64,000 bases of DNA from Candidatus Dechloromonas phosphoritropha. GTDB taxonomy: Bacteria > Pseudomonadota > Gammaproteobacteria > Burkholderiales > Rhodocyclaceae. A model generated the notes under the pieces. That model saw only the letters and a list, made by a program, of their open reading frames with translations, ran no database searches and was not told the DNA's origin. Below, in pieces: positions 7,892 through 17,116 of the stretch. The position numbers were made by a program, and so were the translations under genes. Numbering within the stretch: the first letter of the stretch is position 1; every line of letters starts with the position of its first letter. The stretch is from contig JADKGN010000004.1 in the NCBI GenBank assembly GCA_016722705.1, positions 2,108,001 to 2,172,000 of the forward strand. The letters are read 5' to 3'.

Positions 7892-8530
7892 CTATTTCTT
7901 GCCGGCCTTCTCGCCGCGCGCCTTGGCGATCAACTTGTCGGTGGTGGCCAGCACCTCGTTGAAGCCGCTGCCGCCGACCAGGTACTTGCCGTCAACCGCC
8001 ACCGCCGGCACGCCCTGGATCTTGTAGGCCTGCGCCAACTGGTCGCCGCGCTTGACCTTGCTCATGACGCCAAACGAATTGAAGGCTTCGGTGAATTTCT
8101 TCTGATCGACACCCTTCTTGGCGACCCATTCGACGATCGACTTTTCCTCGAACAGGTTGAGGCGATCGTTATGGATCGCCTTGAACACTTCGCCGTCGAG
8201 ACGGGCCAGGTCGCCGGTCGCTTCCAGCGAATAGTAGATCCTCGCGAGATTTGCCCAGGCAGCACGGCCAAAGGTGATAGGCACCCGCTTGAAGACGACA
8301 TCACCCGGCAGTTTGGCCGCCCAGGTGGAAATCTGCGGATGGAAATCGCTGCAGTGCGGGCACCCGTAGCTGAAGAATTCGAGCACCTCGATCTTCGCTG
8401 GATCGTCAGTCGGCTGGGCTGGCGAAACCGGAGTGTAATCCTTGCCGGCAGTCTGAGCCAAGGCAGGAACGCCGACAGCCAGCGCGGCGGCGACGGTAAC
8501 ACCGAGAAAAGTACGACGGGCAAATTGCAT
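7892..8530 (-). CDS. dsbA: Periplasmic thiol:disulfide interchange protein DsbA
   Basis: DsbA introduces disulfide bonds into exported proteins. The product is 212 residues with a signal peptide ending ...GVPALAQTAG. The active site is FFSYGCPHCSDFHP (CPHC), and the cis-proline lies in IQGVPAVAVDGKYLV. It lies three bases after the SPOR protein gene, directly before the SDR gene. Confidence 0.95.
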   Translation of the reverse strand: MQFARRTFLGVTVAAALAVGVPALAQTAGKDYTPVSPAQPTDDPAKIEVLEFFSYGCPHCSDFHPQISTWAAKLPGDVVFKRVPITFGRAAWANLARIYYSLEATGDLARLDGEVFKAIHNDRLNLFEEKSIVEWVAKKGVDQKKFTEAFNSFGVMSKVKRGDQLAQAYKIQGVPAVAVDGKYLVGGSGFNEVLATTDKLIAKARGEKAGKK

Positions 8531-8533
8531 TGT

Positions 8534-9193
8534 TTACTCCTTGCTCTTGACAACCTGGGCTTCGATACCGTCTCTGGCCAGTTCGGCGCGGACCTTGTTC
8601 AGTTCATCGCTCTTGGTGTACGGGCCGACCCGGACGCGGTAGTAGGTCTTGTCCTGCACCATCACCTGTTGCACGACGGCCTCCACTCCCATGAACGCAA
8701 GTTTGGCTTTCTGGTTGTCGGCATCATGCGGGGTACTGAAGGAACCGGCCTGCAGGAAGAGCGGGGTCTTGCTCTCCTTGGACTCCACCTTCGCTTCCTC
8801 CTTCTTTTCCTCCTTCTTCGGCTCTTCCCTGGCGACCGGTTTTGGTGCCTTGTCCGGGACGGCGTTAGACTTGCCCGGCAGGATGTCGTAGAACTGGAAG
8901 CGTTTTTCGGGAATCGGGTCCCCCGGCTTGCCCGGTAGCGTTATCGGCAGTGGCGGCTGGGCATCACCGGCCGGCGCCACCGCCTTGACGCCATTGACCT
9001 TGCCACCTTCCGGCGGAGGTGTCTGCGTCATCACCTGCTTGTTGAAGGGCAGCGGCGACTTGTTCATGGTCCACACCACCCCGGCGGCGATAACGACCCC
9101 GATCACGAGGCCGATGAACATACCGATCAGGGTACCGCCGCGCGCCTTCTTCCTTGCCGGCTGGTTCTTTTTGGGTTTCAGGTCACGACTCAT
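8534..9193 (-). CDS. SPOR-domain membrane protein
   Basis: 219 residues with a basic cytoplasmic start (KPKKNQPARKKARGG), one TM span (LIGMFIGLVIGVVIAAGVVW), a Pro/Lys/Glu-rich linker and a C-terminal SPOR domain (LQAGSFSTPHDADNQKAKLA ... YYRVRVGPYTKSDELNKVR). SPOR domains bind denuded peptidoglycan glycans at the septum. The gene follows argS by nine bases, the usual betaproteobacterial arrangement. Confidence 0.92.
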   Translation of the reverse strand: MSRDLKPKKNQPARKKARGGTLIGMFIGLVIGVVIAAGVVWTMNKSPLPFNKQVMTQTPPPEGGKVNGVKAVAPAGDAQPPLPITLPGKPGDPIPEKRFQFYDILPGKSNAVPDKAPKPVAREEPKKEEKKEEAKVESKESKTPLFLQAGSFSTPHDADNQKAKLAFMGVEAVVQQVMVQDKTYYRVRVGPYTKSDELNKVRAELARDGIEAQVVKSKE

Positions 9194-9202
9194 GGTTTTT
9201 CC

Positions 9203-10966
9203 TCACATCGATTCCGGGCAGCTGACACCCAGGATTCCCAGACCATTGCGGATCACCTGGCGGACCGCCGCGGCCAGCGCGACACGCGCATCGCGCAGCA
9301 TGGCATCTTCGACCAGCATACGTTCGGCGTTATACCAGCCATGGAACTCGCCGGCCAGATCCTTAAGGTAGAAGGCGATCAGATGCGGCGCCAGGTCACG
9401 CGCCCCATTCTCGACGACATCGCGGAAATCGGCCAGCTTGTTGGCGATGGCCAGTTCGCGGGGGCTGTCGAGGCGCTTCAGATCGGCAACGGCGAGCGAT
9501 GCAAAATCGCCGTCCCACTGCGCGATCACCGAGCAGATGCGGGCATGCGCATACTGGATGTAATAGACCGGGTTCTCGTTGGTCTGGCTCTTGGCCAGAT
9601 CGAGGTCGAAATCGAGGTGCTGGTCGGACTTCCTGAGCGCGTAGAAGAAACGGCAGGCGTCGTTGCCGACCTCCTTGCGCAGTTCGCGCAGCGTAACAAA
9701 CTCGCCGGAGCGCGTCGACATCGATGCCTTCTGGCCGTTGCGATAGAGGACGGCAAACTGGACCAGCGCCACCTGCAGCCTGTCGGCATCGAGACCGAGC
9801 GCCCTGACGGCGCCGCTGACGCGCGGGATGTAGCCGTGGTGATCGGCACCCCAAATGTTGATGACCCTGTCGAAACCGCGCTCGAACTTGTTGAGGTGGT
9901 AGGCAATGTCGGAGGCGAAATAGGTGTACAGGCCGTTCTCGCGCTGCACGACGCGGTCCTTTTCATCGCCGAAGGCGGTCGACCGGAACCAGCGGGCGCC
10001 GTTCTGCTCGTAGAGATGGCCGTTCCGCCCGAGCAGGTCGACGCAACGCGCGACCAGTCCGGTATCGAAAAGCGCTTTTTCCGAGAACCAGACATCGAAT
10101 TCGACGCCGAACTCCTCCAGATCGTCGCGACAGTCGGCCAGCTGTTCGGACAGCGCATGCTGATGCACGTAGGGCCAGTCCGGGCCGAGCAGATCCTTGG
10201 CCCGGGCGATCAGGGCATCGAGATGGAATTCGCGCTGCTGCCTGGCCTCGTCGTCGGCGCGGTCGGCCTGCGGCAGGCCGGGGACGCCGGCCATCACCAC
10301 GGTGGCGGGATGGAGGTACTTGTCGCCGTGCGCCGCCGTCAGTTGCCCTGCCATGTCGCGGACATAGGTGCCCTGATAGGCATTGGACGGAAAGGGCACG
10401 ACGACGCCGTGTTGCTCGAGGTAACGCAGCCAGGTCGACAGCGCGAGGATGTCCATCTGCCGCCCTGCATCGTTGACGTAATACTCGCGCGTCACATCCC
10501 AGCCGGCGAAGGCCAGCAGGTTCGCCAGGGACGCGCCATAGGCGGCGCCGCGCCCGTGGCCAACGTGTAGCGGGCCGGTCGGGTTGGCGGAAACATACTC
10601 TACCTGCACCTTCTGCGCGCCGCCGAGGTGCGAGCGCCCAAACTTGTCGCCCGCAGCCAGCACGGCGCTGACGACATTGACCTTGGCCCGCGCATCGAGC
10701 GTGAAGTTGATGAATCCCGCCCCCGCCACCTCGGCCTTGCTGACCAGCCCCGAAGCCGGAAGCTCGGCCAGCAACAGCCTGGCGACTTCGCGCGGGTTCT
10801 TCCGCAGTACCTTGGCCAGTTGCATTGCCAGGTTGGTGGCAAAATCGCCATGCGTCGGGTCGCGCGGTCGTTCAATGTGGATCGGCGTTCCGGTCGCCGC
10901 CGGCGCAACGCTTGCCAGCGCCCGCCGTAGCAGTTCGGTCAGCAGGGATTTGACATCATGGGCCAT
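9203..10966 (-). CDS. argS: Arginyl-tRNA synthetase
   Basis: A class I aminoacyl-tRNA synthetase of 587 residues. It has the HIGH-type motif NPTGPLHVGHGRGAAYG and the anticodon-binding C-terminus (YNAERMLVEDAMLRDARVAL). The start ATG at 10966 (MAHDVKSLLTELLRRA) is preferred over the upstream extension, which lacks family similarity. It heads the argS-SPOR-dsbA run and is divergent from ubiB with about 150 bases between them. Confidence 0.96.
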   Translation of the reverse strand: MAHDVKSLLTELLRRALASVAPAATGTPIHIERPRDPTHGDFATNLAMQLAKVLRKNPREVARLLLAELPASGLVSKAEVAGAGFINFTLDARAKVNVVSAVLAAGDKFGRSHLGGAQKVQVEYVSANPTGPLHVGHGRGAAYGASLANLLAFAGWDVTREYYVNDAGRQMDILALSTWLRYLEQHGVVVPFPSNAYQGTYVRDMAGQLTAAHGDKYLHPATVVMAGVPGLPQADRADDEARQQREFHLDALIARAKDLLGPDWPYVHQHALSEQLADCRDDLEEFGVEFDVWFSEKALFDTGLVARCVDLLGRNGHLYEQNGARWFRSTAFGDEKDRVVQRENGLYTYFASDIAYHLNKFERGFDRVINIWGADHHGYIPRVSGAVRALGLDADRLQVALVQFAVLYRNGQKASMSTRSGEFVTLRELRKEVGNDACRFFYALRKSDQHLDFDLDLAKSQTNENPVYYIQYAHARICSVIAQWDGDFASLAVADLKRLDSPRELAIANKLADFRDVVENGARDLAPHLIAFYLKDLAGEFHGWYNAERMLVEDAMLRDARVALAAAVRQVIRNGLGILGVSCPESM

Positions 10967-11115
10967 TGATTCGCTGCGGGAAAGGCAAATGGCGATTATA
11001 CGCCGTGGGTGCCAGGGTATTGCAAAATGCCCCGACCGCGCGAGGCCAATTGCCACCCTGCGTGTTAACATGCTCGATTGGCTTTCTTCATGCCCGTTCG
11101 CGCCCCCTTTTCCTC

Positions 11116-12636
11116 ATGCGCCTCTTCCGCCTGCTCAAGATCGCCTCCGTCGCCAGTCGCTTCGGGCTGGACGAAATGGTGCTCGAACTTGAGCCGAGCG
11201 GGCGTCTGGTCCGCGTTGCCAATGTGCTGCAGTTCTGGCGCGACCTCTCCGCGCCGCGGGCAGCACGATTGCGCATGGCGCTGGAGGCGCTGGGGCCGAT
11301 TTTCGTCAAGTTCGGACAGGTGCTGTCGACCCGTCGCGACCTGCTGCCGACCGACATCGCCGACGAACTCGCCAAACTGCAGGATCAGGTGCCGCCATTC
11401 GATTCGCATCTTGCGCTGGCGGAAATCGAGAAGGCGTATCACCGTCCGGCAAACGACGTGTTTGCCGAATTTGACCCGATACCGGTCGCTTCGGCCTCGA
11501 TCGCCCAGGTTCACTTCGCCCGGCTGAAGGAAGAGGATGGCGGTCACGAAGTCGCGGTCAAGATCCTGCGCCCGAACATGCTGTCGGTCATCGAGCACGA
11601 CCTCGCTCTGCTCGACACCTTCGCCGTTCTGCTTGAAAGACTGTGGTCGGATGCCCGGCGCCTGAAGCCACGCGAGGTGGTCGCCGAGTTCGCCAAATAC
11701 CTGCGCGATGAACTCGACCTCATGCGCGAGGCCGCCAATGCCTCGCAATTGCGCCGCAACTTCACCAAGTCGACGCTGCTGATCGTGCCCGAGGTTTACT
11801 GGGACCACTGCACACGGACCGTCATGGTCATGGAGCGCATGAAGGGGATACCGATTTCGCAGATCGACAGGCTGCGGGCCGCTGGCATCAGCCTGCCGAA
11901 GCTCTCGGCGGCCGGCGTCGAGATCTTTTTCACGCAGGTCTTCCGCGACGGCTTTTTCCATGCCGACATGCATCCCGGCAACATTTTCGTCGCCCCGGAC
12001 GGCCGCTACATCGCCGTCGATTTCGGCATCGTCGGTACGCTGACCGACAGCGACAAGAACTATCTGGCGCAAAACTTCCTCGCCTTCTTCCGTCGCGACT
12101 ACAAGCGCGTCGCCGAGGCGCACATTGAGTCCGGCTGGGCGCCCAAGGATACCCGGGTCGATGAATTCGAGTCCGCCATCCGCTCGGTCTGCGAGCCCAT
12201 TTTCGACCGCCAGCTAAAGGATATTTCCTTCGGCAAAGTCCTTCTCCGTCTGTTCCAGACGTCACGCCGCTTCAACGTCGAGATCCAGCCGCAACTGGTC
12301 ATGCTGCAGAAGACGCTGCTCAACATTGAGGGCCTTGGCCGCCAGCTCGACCCGGAACTCGACCTGTGGACGACCGCCAAGCCCTTTCTCGAGCGCTGGA
12401 TGAGCGAACAGGTCGGCCAGCGCGGCATGCTGCGCGCCTTGCAGCAGGAAGCCCCCTACCTGGCGCGCACCGTGCCGCAACTGCCGCGCCTGATTCATCG
12501 GGCGCTGGCGCGCGAACCGTCGGCCGACCTGCAGGTGCAACTCGAACGCCTGATCGCCGCTCAAAAACAGCAGAGTCACTGGCTGGCCGCAATCGCGCTG
12601 CTGCTGGCGGCACTGATCGGCCTGTTGCTCTACTGA
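11116..12636 (+). CDS. ubiB: Ubiquinone biosynthesis atypical kinase/ATPase UbiB
   Basis: UbiB is a membrane-anchored ABC1/ADCK-type protein required for ubiquinone biosynthesis. The 506 residues begin MRLFRLLKIASVASRFGLDE. They show the KxGQ signature FVKFGQVLSTRRDLLP, the Ala-rich loop in VASASIAQVHFA, the lysine in VAVKILRPNML, and FHADMHPGNIFV with the metal-binding VDFGIVG. The C-terminal span WLAAIALLLAALIGLLLY is the membrane anchor. The upstream in-frame extension overlaps the argS start and is discarded. Confidence 0.95.
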   Translation: MRLFRLLKIASVASRFGLDEMVLELEPSGRLVRVANVLQFWRDLSAPRAARLRMALEALGPIFVKFGQVLSTRRDLLPTDIADELAKLQDQVPPFDSHLALAEIEKAYHRPANDVFAEFDPIPVASASIAQVHFARLKEEDGGHEVAVKILRPNMLSVIEHDLALLDTFAVLLERLWSDARRLKPREVVAEFAKYLRDELDLMREAANASQLRRNFTKSTLLIVPEVYWDHCTRTVMVMERMKGIPISQIDRLRAAGISLPKLSAAGVEIFFTQVFRDGFFHADMHPGNIFVAPDGRYIAVDFGIVGTLTDSDKNYLAQNFLAFFRRDYKRVAEAHIESGWAPKDTRVDEFESAIRSVCEPIFDRQLKDISFGKVLLRLFQTSRRFNVEIQPQLVMLQKTLLNIEGLGRQLDPELDLWTTAKPFLERWMSEQVGQRGMLRALQQEAPYLARTVPQLPRLIHRALAREPSADLQVQLERLIAAQKQQSHWLAAIALLLAALIGLLLY

Positions 12637-12642
12637 AACCTG

Positions 12643-15600
12643 ATGCCGCCTCCTTCCCTAGATACCTACACCGAGCAAGATCTGCGTGACTGGCTCGGCC
12701 AGCGCGAACTGGACAAGGCGCACGCTTATGTTGATGTCGTGGATGATCTCGAAATCACGCCCGAATTCATCCGTGCTGTCGTTCCCGGCAGCGCTCGCAA
12801 ACCCTATCTGGCGATGGCGAAGCTGGTTACCGGCCGGCTCGGCGTGCCGGTCCTGTTCAGCAACTGCAGCTGCCCGGTCGGCAGCCACTGCAAGCACGTC
12901 GCGGCCATGCTGCTGCGCGCCATCACCGAGCGCGACATCCCGGATCGCGTCAGTCCCGGCGTTCTGTCGTGGGTTGAGGATCTGCGCCGCGCGTCGATCG
13001 CCGTGGCCAAGAAGAAGGCGCGTCCGTCCGGTGCCCGCCAGCAGCTTTTCTACATGCTGAAATGGACGCCTGACCAGCGCCATTTCGGAATCGAGATCGC
13101 CAAGGGCAAGTTTCCCGACAGCACCGAGGAATGGTGGAACATCGAACGCGCGCTGGTCAATCCGCCGCAATTCGTCAACGAGGAAGATCTCAGCATCCTG
13201 CGCGCCTTGTGGGCCGACCGCCTACATGAAACCGTCGGGCTGCGCGCCTTCGGCCTCGGGCCGCGGCACGGCGCCCAGGTTCTCGAGCGCCTGGCGCGCA
13301 GCGGCCGTCTCTATGTGGATAGCGGCGACGGTCTACCGCTAAGCGAGGGGGGCCCGCGCCCGGCCCGGGTCGGCTGGCGCGTCGACGCGCGCGGCCAGCA
13401 GAGACCGCGACTGATCGCCGAACCGCCGGCGGCGCTGGTCGTCCCGTTGCTGCAGCCACCGTGGTATGTCGATCTCGGCGAAAGCGAGGCCGGCCCGCTC
13501 GAGGTGGCCGGCAATCCGGCAGTGATCAGCCGGCTGTTCAGCCTGCCGCCACTCTCGGCCAAGGAAGCGGCGGTCGTCGCCCAGACCCTGGCGGAACTCG
13601 CCCCCGAATTGCCGAAACCGGCAGAGGACGCGACGATCCACCTGCGCATCGTCGATGCGCCGCCGCAGCCAGTCCTCCAACTCGACACCGTCCAGACCCA
13701 CGGCAACCGCGCCTGGCGCGGCTATGCAAGCAGCCTGACCGGCGACGCTTTCGATATTGCGCAACCACTCTTCCGCTATGCCGACGTCGATGTCCGGCCA
13801 AGCGAGCACCACGAGTTCATTACCCTGCCGGAAGGCGAGACGGTCCACCTCAAGCGGCGGCCCGAAGCCGAAAGGGAGTCCCTGCAGGCGTTGACCGCAG
13901 CTGGCTTCGAGAAGATTCCGTCGCACACCCTCGATACCTTCGGCCGCCCACCGGAAGGGATCTTCGGGCTGGCCAGCGAACAAGCCTGGATCGTCTTCAT
14001 GCGCGAGGGCCGCGATGCCATGCGCACCGCCGGCTGGCAGGTCGAATACCCGGAAGATTTCCGCCACCACTTGCTCGAAGTCGATGGCTGGGAAGCCGAT
14101 CTCGTCGCGTCCGACAACGGCTGGTTCGATCTCGACATGGGCATCATCGTCGACGGTCAGCGCCTGGCGCTGGCTCCGCTGCTCGCCACGCTGTTCCGCC
14201 GCGATGCCCGCTGGCTCGACAGCGCGCTGATCGACGCCATTGCCGACGACGAGCCGATCGAACTCCAGACCGCGCTGCGTCAGCGCGTTCGCGTCCCGGC
14301 CAGCCGCATCAAGCCGCTGGCGGCGACGCTGATCGATCTCTTCGACGGTTTTGCCGGCGGCGACACGTTGCGCGTCTCGCGCTTCGACGCGCCGCGCTTG
14401 GCCGAGATCAACGACACCAGCCGCTGGCGGTTCAAGGGCCAGGGCGACATCCTGGCACTGGCCGACCAGTTGCGCGCCGCCCAAGGCGTATCGAGCATCG
14501 CTTCGCCGGCCGGCCTGCGCCTCGAATTGCGCGATTACCAAAAAGAGGGGCTGGCCTGGCTGCAGTTCCTGCGCGAGCAGAACCTCTCGGGCATCCTGGC
14601 CGACGACATGGGCCTTGGCAAAACCGCCCAAACGCTGGCCCACCTGCTGCTCGAAAAGGAGGCTGGGCGCCTCGACAAGCCGGCGCTAATTGTCCTCCCG
14701 ACCTCGCTGATCTTCAACTGGAAGCACGAGGCGGCGCGCTTCGCGCCCGACCTGTCGGTGCTGTCGCTACACGGCCCGGAGCGCAAGCAGCGCTTTGCGG
14801 AGATCGCCGAACACGACGTCGTGCTTACTACCTATCCGCTGCTCTGGCGCGACGCCGACGAACTGATGCGGCATAGCTACCACCTGCTCATCCTCGACGA
14901 GGCGCAGACTGTCAAGAACGCCCAGAGCCGCGGCGCCGAAGCGGTGCGCAAGATTGATACCCGGCACCGCCTGTGCCTGACCGGTACGCCGCTGGAGAAT
15001 CATCTCGGCGAGTTGTGGAGCCAGTTCGACTTCCTGCTGCCCGGCTTTCTCGGCGGCGGCCGGCAGTTCGCCAGGCACTGGCGGACGCCGATCGAAAAAC
15101 AGAACGACAACCGGCGCCGCGACCTGCTCGCCCGCCGCATCCGGCCCTTCATCCTGCGCCGCAAAAAGGAAGATGTCGCGCAGGAGTTGCCGCCGAAGAC
15201 CATCATCGTGCGCAATGTCGAACTCGAAGGCGGGCAACGCGACCTCTACGAGACGGTACGCGCGGCGATGGACGCCAAGGTGCGTGACGAAATTGCCAGC
15301 AAGGGCTTCAGCCGCAGCCAGATCGTCATCCTCGACGCACTCCTGAAGCTGCGCCAGGTCTGCTGCGACCCGCGCCTGGTCAGGGCCAGTTCGGCGCGCA
15401 AGGTCAGGGAACGCGCCAAGCTCGACCTGCTGATGGCGATGCTGCCGGAACTGGTCGATGAAGGCCGGCGCATCCTCGTCTTCTCGCAATTCACCAGCAT
15501 GCTGGCGCTGATCGAGCATGAACTCGTCGCCAGCGGCCTCGACTACGCGCTGCTTACCGGCGACACCGGCGACCGTGAAAAGCCGATCAGCCGCTTTCAG

Positions 15601-15927
15601 GCCGGTGAAGTTCCGATCTTCCTGATCAGCCTGAAGGCCGGCGGGGTCGGCCTCAACCTGACCGCCGCCGACACCGTCATCCACTACGATCCGTGGTGGA
15701 ACCCGGCGGTCGAAAACCAGGCCACCGACCGCGCCCACCGCCTCGGGCAGGACAAGCCGGTGTTCGTCTACAAGTTGATCGTCAGCGGCAGCATCGAAGA
15801 GAAGATTCTCGCGCTCCAGGAACGAAAGGCCGAACTGGCCGCCGGCATACTCTCCGAGGATCGCGGCGTCGAACTCAAGTTCGGCACTGATGACCTGGCA
15901 GCATTGTTCGAGCCGCTGCCGGGGTAA
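12643..15927 (+). CDS. SWIM zinc-finger SNF2-family helicase
   Basis: 1,094 residues. An N-terminal SWIM finger (SNCSCPVGSHCKHVAAMLL, about 75-93) is followed by a long middle region. The SNF2 ATPase then has motif I ADDMGLGKTAQTLAHLLL, motif II LDEAQTVKN, motif III CLTGTPLENHLGELWSQFD and the helicase C-lobe with LTGDTGDREKPISRFQAGE, LKAGGVGLNLTAADTVIHYD and ATDRAHRLGQ. Such proteins are ATP-driven double-stranded DNA translocases that remodel nucleoprotein complexes; the bacterial role is not settled. It starts six bases after ubiB and is probably co-transcribed with it. Confidence 0.92.
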   Translation: MPPPSLDTYTEQDLRDWLGQRELDKAHAYVDVVDDLEITPEFIRAVVPGSARKPYLAMAKLVTGRLGVPVLFSNCSCPVGSHCKHVAAMLLRAITERDIPDRVSPGVLSWVEDLRRASIAVAKKKARPSGARQQLFYMLKWTPDQRHFGIEIAKGKFPDSTEEWWNIERALVNPPQFVNEEDLSILRALWADRLHETVGLRAFGLGPRHGAQVLERLARSGRLYVDSGDGLPLSEGGPRPARVGWRVDARGQQRPRLIAEPPAALVVPLLQPPWYVDLGESEAGPLEVAGNPAVISRLFSLPPLSAKEAAVVAQTLAELAPELPKPAEDATIHLRIVDAPPQPVLQLDTVQTHGNRAWRGYASSLTGDAFDIAQPLFRYADVDVRPSEHHEFITLPEGETVHLKRRPEAERESLQALTAAGFEKIPSHTLDTFGRPPEGIFGLASEQAWIVFMREGRDAMRTAGWQVEYPEDFRHHLLEVDGWEADLVASDNGWFDLDMGIIVDGQRLALAPLLATLFRRDARWLDSALIDAIADDEPIELQTALRQRVRVPASRIKPLAATLIDLFDGFAGGDTLRVSRFDAPRLAEINDTSRWRFKGQGDILALADQLRAAQGVSSIASPAGLRLELRDYQKEGLAWLQFLREQNLSGILADDMGLGKTAQTLAHLLLEKEAGRLDKPALIVLPTSLIFNWKHEAARFAPDLSVLSLHGPERKQRFAEIAEHDVVLTTYPLLWRDADELMRHSYHLLILDEAQTVKNAQSRGAEAVRKIDTRHRLCLTGTPLENHLGELWSQFDFLLPGFLGGGRQFARHWRTPIEKQNDNRRRDLLARRIRPFILRRKKEDVAQELPPKTIIVRNVELEGGQRDLYETVRAAMDAKVRDEIASKGFSRSQIVILDALLKLRQVCCDPRLVRASSARKVRERAKLDLLMAMLPELVDEGRRILVFSQFTSMLALIEHELVASGLDYALLTGDTGDREKPISRFQAGEVPIFLISLKAGGVGLNLTAADTVIHYDPWWNPAVENQATDRAHRLGQDKPVFVYKLIVSGSIEEKILALQERKAELAAGILSEDRGVELKFGTDDLAALFEPLPG

Positions 15928-16100
15928 CTAACAGGATCGGCCGGATGAATATGACTGGCTCGGTTCGACCCGCGGCTACTCTTCGGGGTAAGGCTAACTG
16001 AGTCAGCTCCCAGCCCCAATGCCGTTACATGCCAAATGCAACGAGGCAGACCACATACTGCGCTTTGCTGCCGTTTCCAGTAGGGCGTGATTTACATTTC

Positions 16101-16146
16101 CTAATCTGGCAATTGTTTGATGCTGGGCTAATTCTCCCCTAATTCT
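16101..16146 (+). promoter_or_regulatory. CTAAT direct repeats upstream of PepSY/two-component operon
   Basis: CTAATCT at 16101, CTAATTCT at 16128 and CTAATTCT at 16139 lie on the plus strand. The last two are exactly 11 bp apart, one helical turn. Tandem half-sites of this spacing are typical for OmpR/QseB-class response regulators. They lie about 55-100 bases before the PepSY start, so autoregulation by the downstream regulator is a reasonable inference. Confidence 0.5.
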
Positions 16147-16200
16147 TCTTCACTAACTTCATGTCTATGCGAATGTCGCGGTTCTTGAAGGAGAAGCATC

Positions 16201-16521
16201 ATGAAACACAAACTGTATCTGGCAGAGTTTATTGCCCTGTCTGCCGCCGCTATCGGCATTGCTCATGCGGCGCAACCCACTGAGAACGACGCTCTGGCGA
16301 TTAGCGGGGCGAAGATAGATATGGTTCAGGCCGTCAAAGCGGCCGAACAGCACACCGGTGGCAAAGCTGCCCGCGCCGACTACGAGCATCACAAAGGCCA
16401 GTGGGTTTTTGATGTCGAAGTGGTGAATGGCAGGAAGGTCATGGACGTGAAGGTCGATCCGACCAGTGGCCAGGTGATCCTGGCCACTGAGGACAAGGCC
16501 GATCATGACGACGACGATTAA
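16201..16521 (+). CDS. Periplasmic PepSY-domain protein
   Basis: 106 residues: a signal peptide (cleaved near AHA-AQP) and one PepSY domain (DMVQAVKAAEQHTGGKAARA ... WVFDVEVVNGRKVMDVKVD, PTSGQVI), ending in an acidic DHDDDD tail. PepSY proteins encoded with QseBC-type systems are thought to sense or modulate envelope signals. A GAAGGAGAAG ribosome site precedes the ATG. Its last bases overlap the truncated response regulator. Confidence 0.85.
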   Translation: MKHKLYLAEFIALSAAAIGIAHAAQPTENDALAISGAKIDMVQAVKAAEQHTGGKAARADYEHHKGQWVFDVEVVNGRKVMDVKVDPTSGQVILATEDKADHDDDD

Positions 16522-17116
16522 CCGTCTTGGCCAACGCAATGAGGCCGGGTTGGCGGATGCCAGCGCCACTCTCGCACTTGGCGAACATCAAGCCGTACTG
16601 CTCGACCTTGGACTACCCAAGCGTGACGGACTGGAAGTGCTGCGTCGTCTGCGCCAGACGGGCAATTCAGTGCAGGTCGTCGTCGTCACCGCCCGCGACG
16701 GCGTCGATGACCGGATCAAAGGACTCGATTACGGTGCCGATGATTACCTGGTCAAGCCCTTCGCTGTCAGCGAACTTTTGGCTCGGTTGCGCGCGGTGGT
16801 GCGGCGTCAGGGCGGACAGGCGACACCCGTCCTCAGCAATGGCAAGCTTAGCCTCGACCCGGCTACCCGCGAAGCACATTGTGGGGAGGTGACTGTATTA
16901 CTGAGCGCTCGTGAGTTTGCCCTGCTGCATGCGCTGTTGCTGCGTCCCGGCGCGATAGTGTCGCGCGGGGAACTGGAGGAGCGTATTTACGGATGGAATG
17001 AGGAAGTGGAAAGCAACGCCGTCGATTTCCTGATCCACGGCGTACGCAAGAAATTCGGTGCCGGCGCCATCAGGAACGTGCGCGGTGCCGGCTGGATGGT
17101 GGATAAAACGGCATGA
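16505..17116 (+). pseudogene. OmpR/QseB-type response regulator lacking its N-terminal receiver part
   Basis: The frame gives 203 residues instead of about 220-225. The phosphoacceptor segment AVLLDLGLPKRDGLEVLRRL, the switch Thr in VVVTARDG, the Lys in YLVKPF and the winged-helix DNA-binding half (LSAREFALLHALLLRPGAIV ... FLIHGVRKKFG) are present. The usual opening (MRILLVEDD-like first strand with the acidic pair, and helix 1) is missing. Instead the frame starts MTTTINRLGQRNEAGLADAS, overlapping the PepSY stop. A deletion of roughly 40-50 codons that removed the native start is the simplest explanation. Phosphorylation is unlikely without the acidic pocket, but DNA binding could persist. 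Confidence 0.75.
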
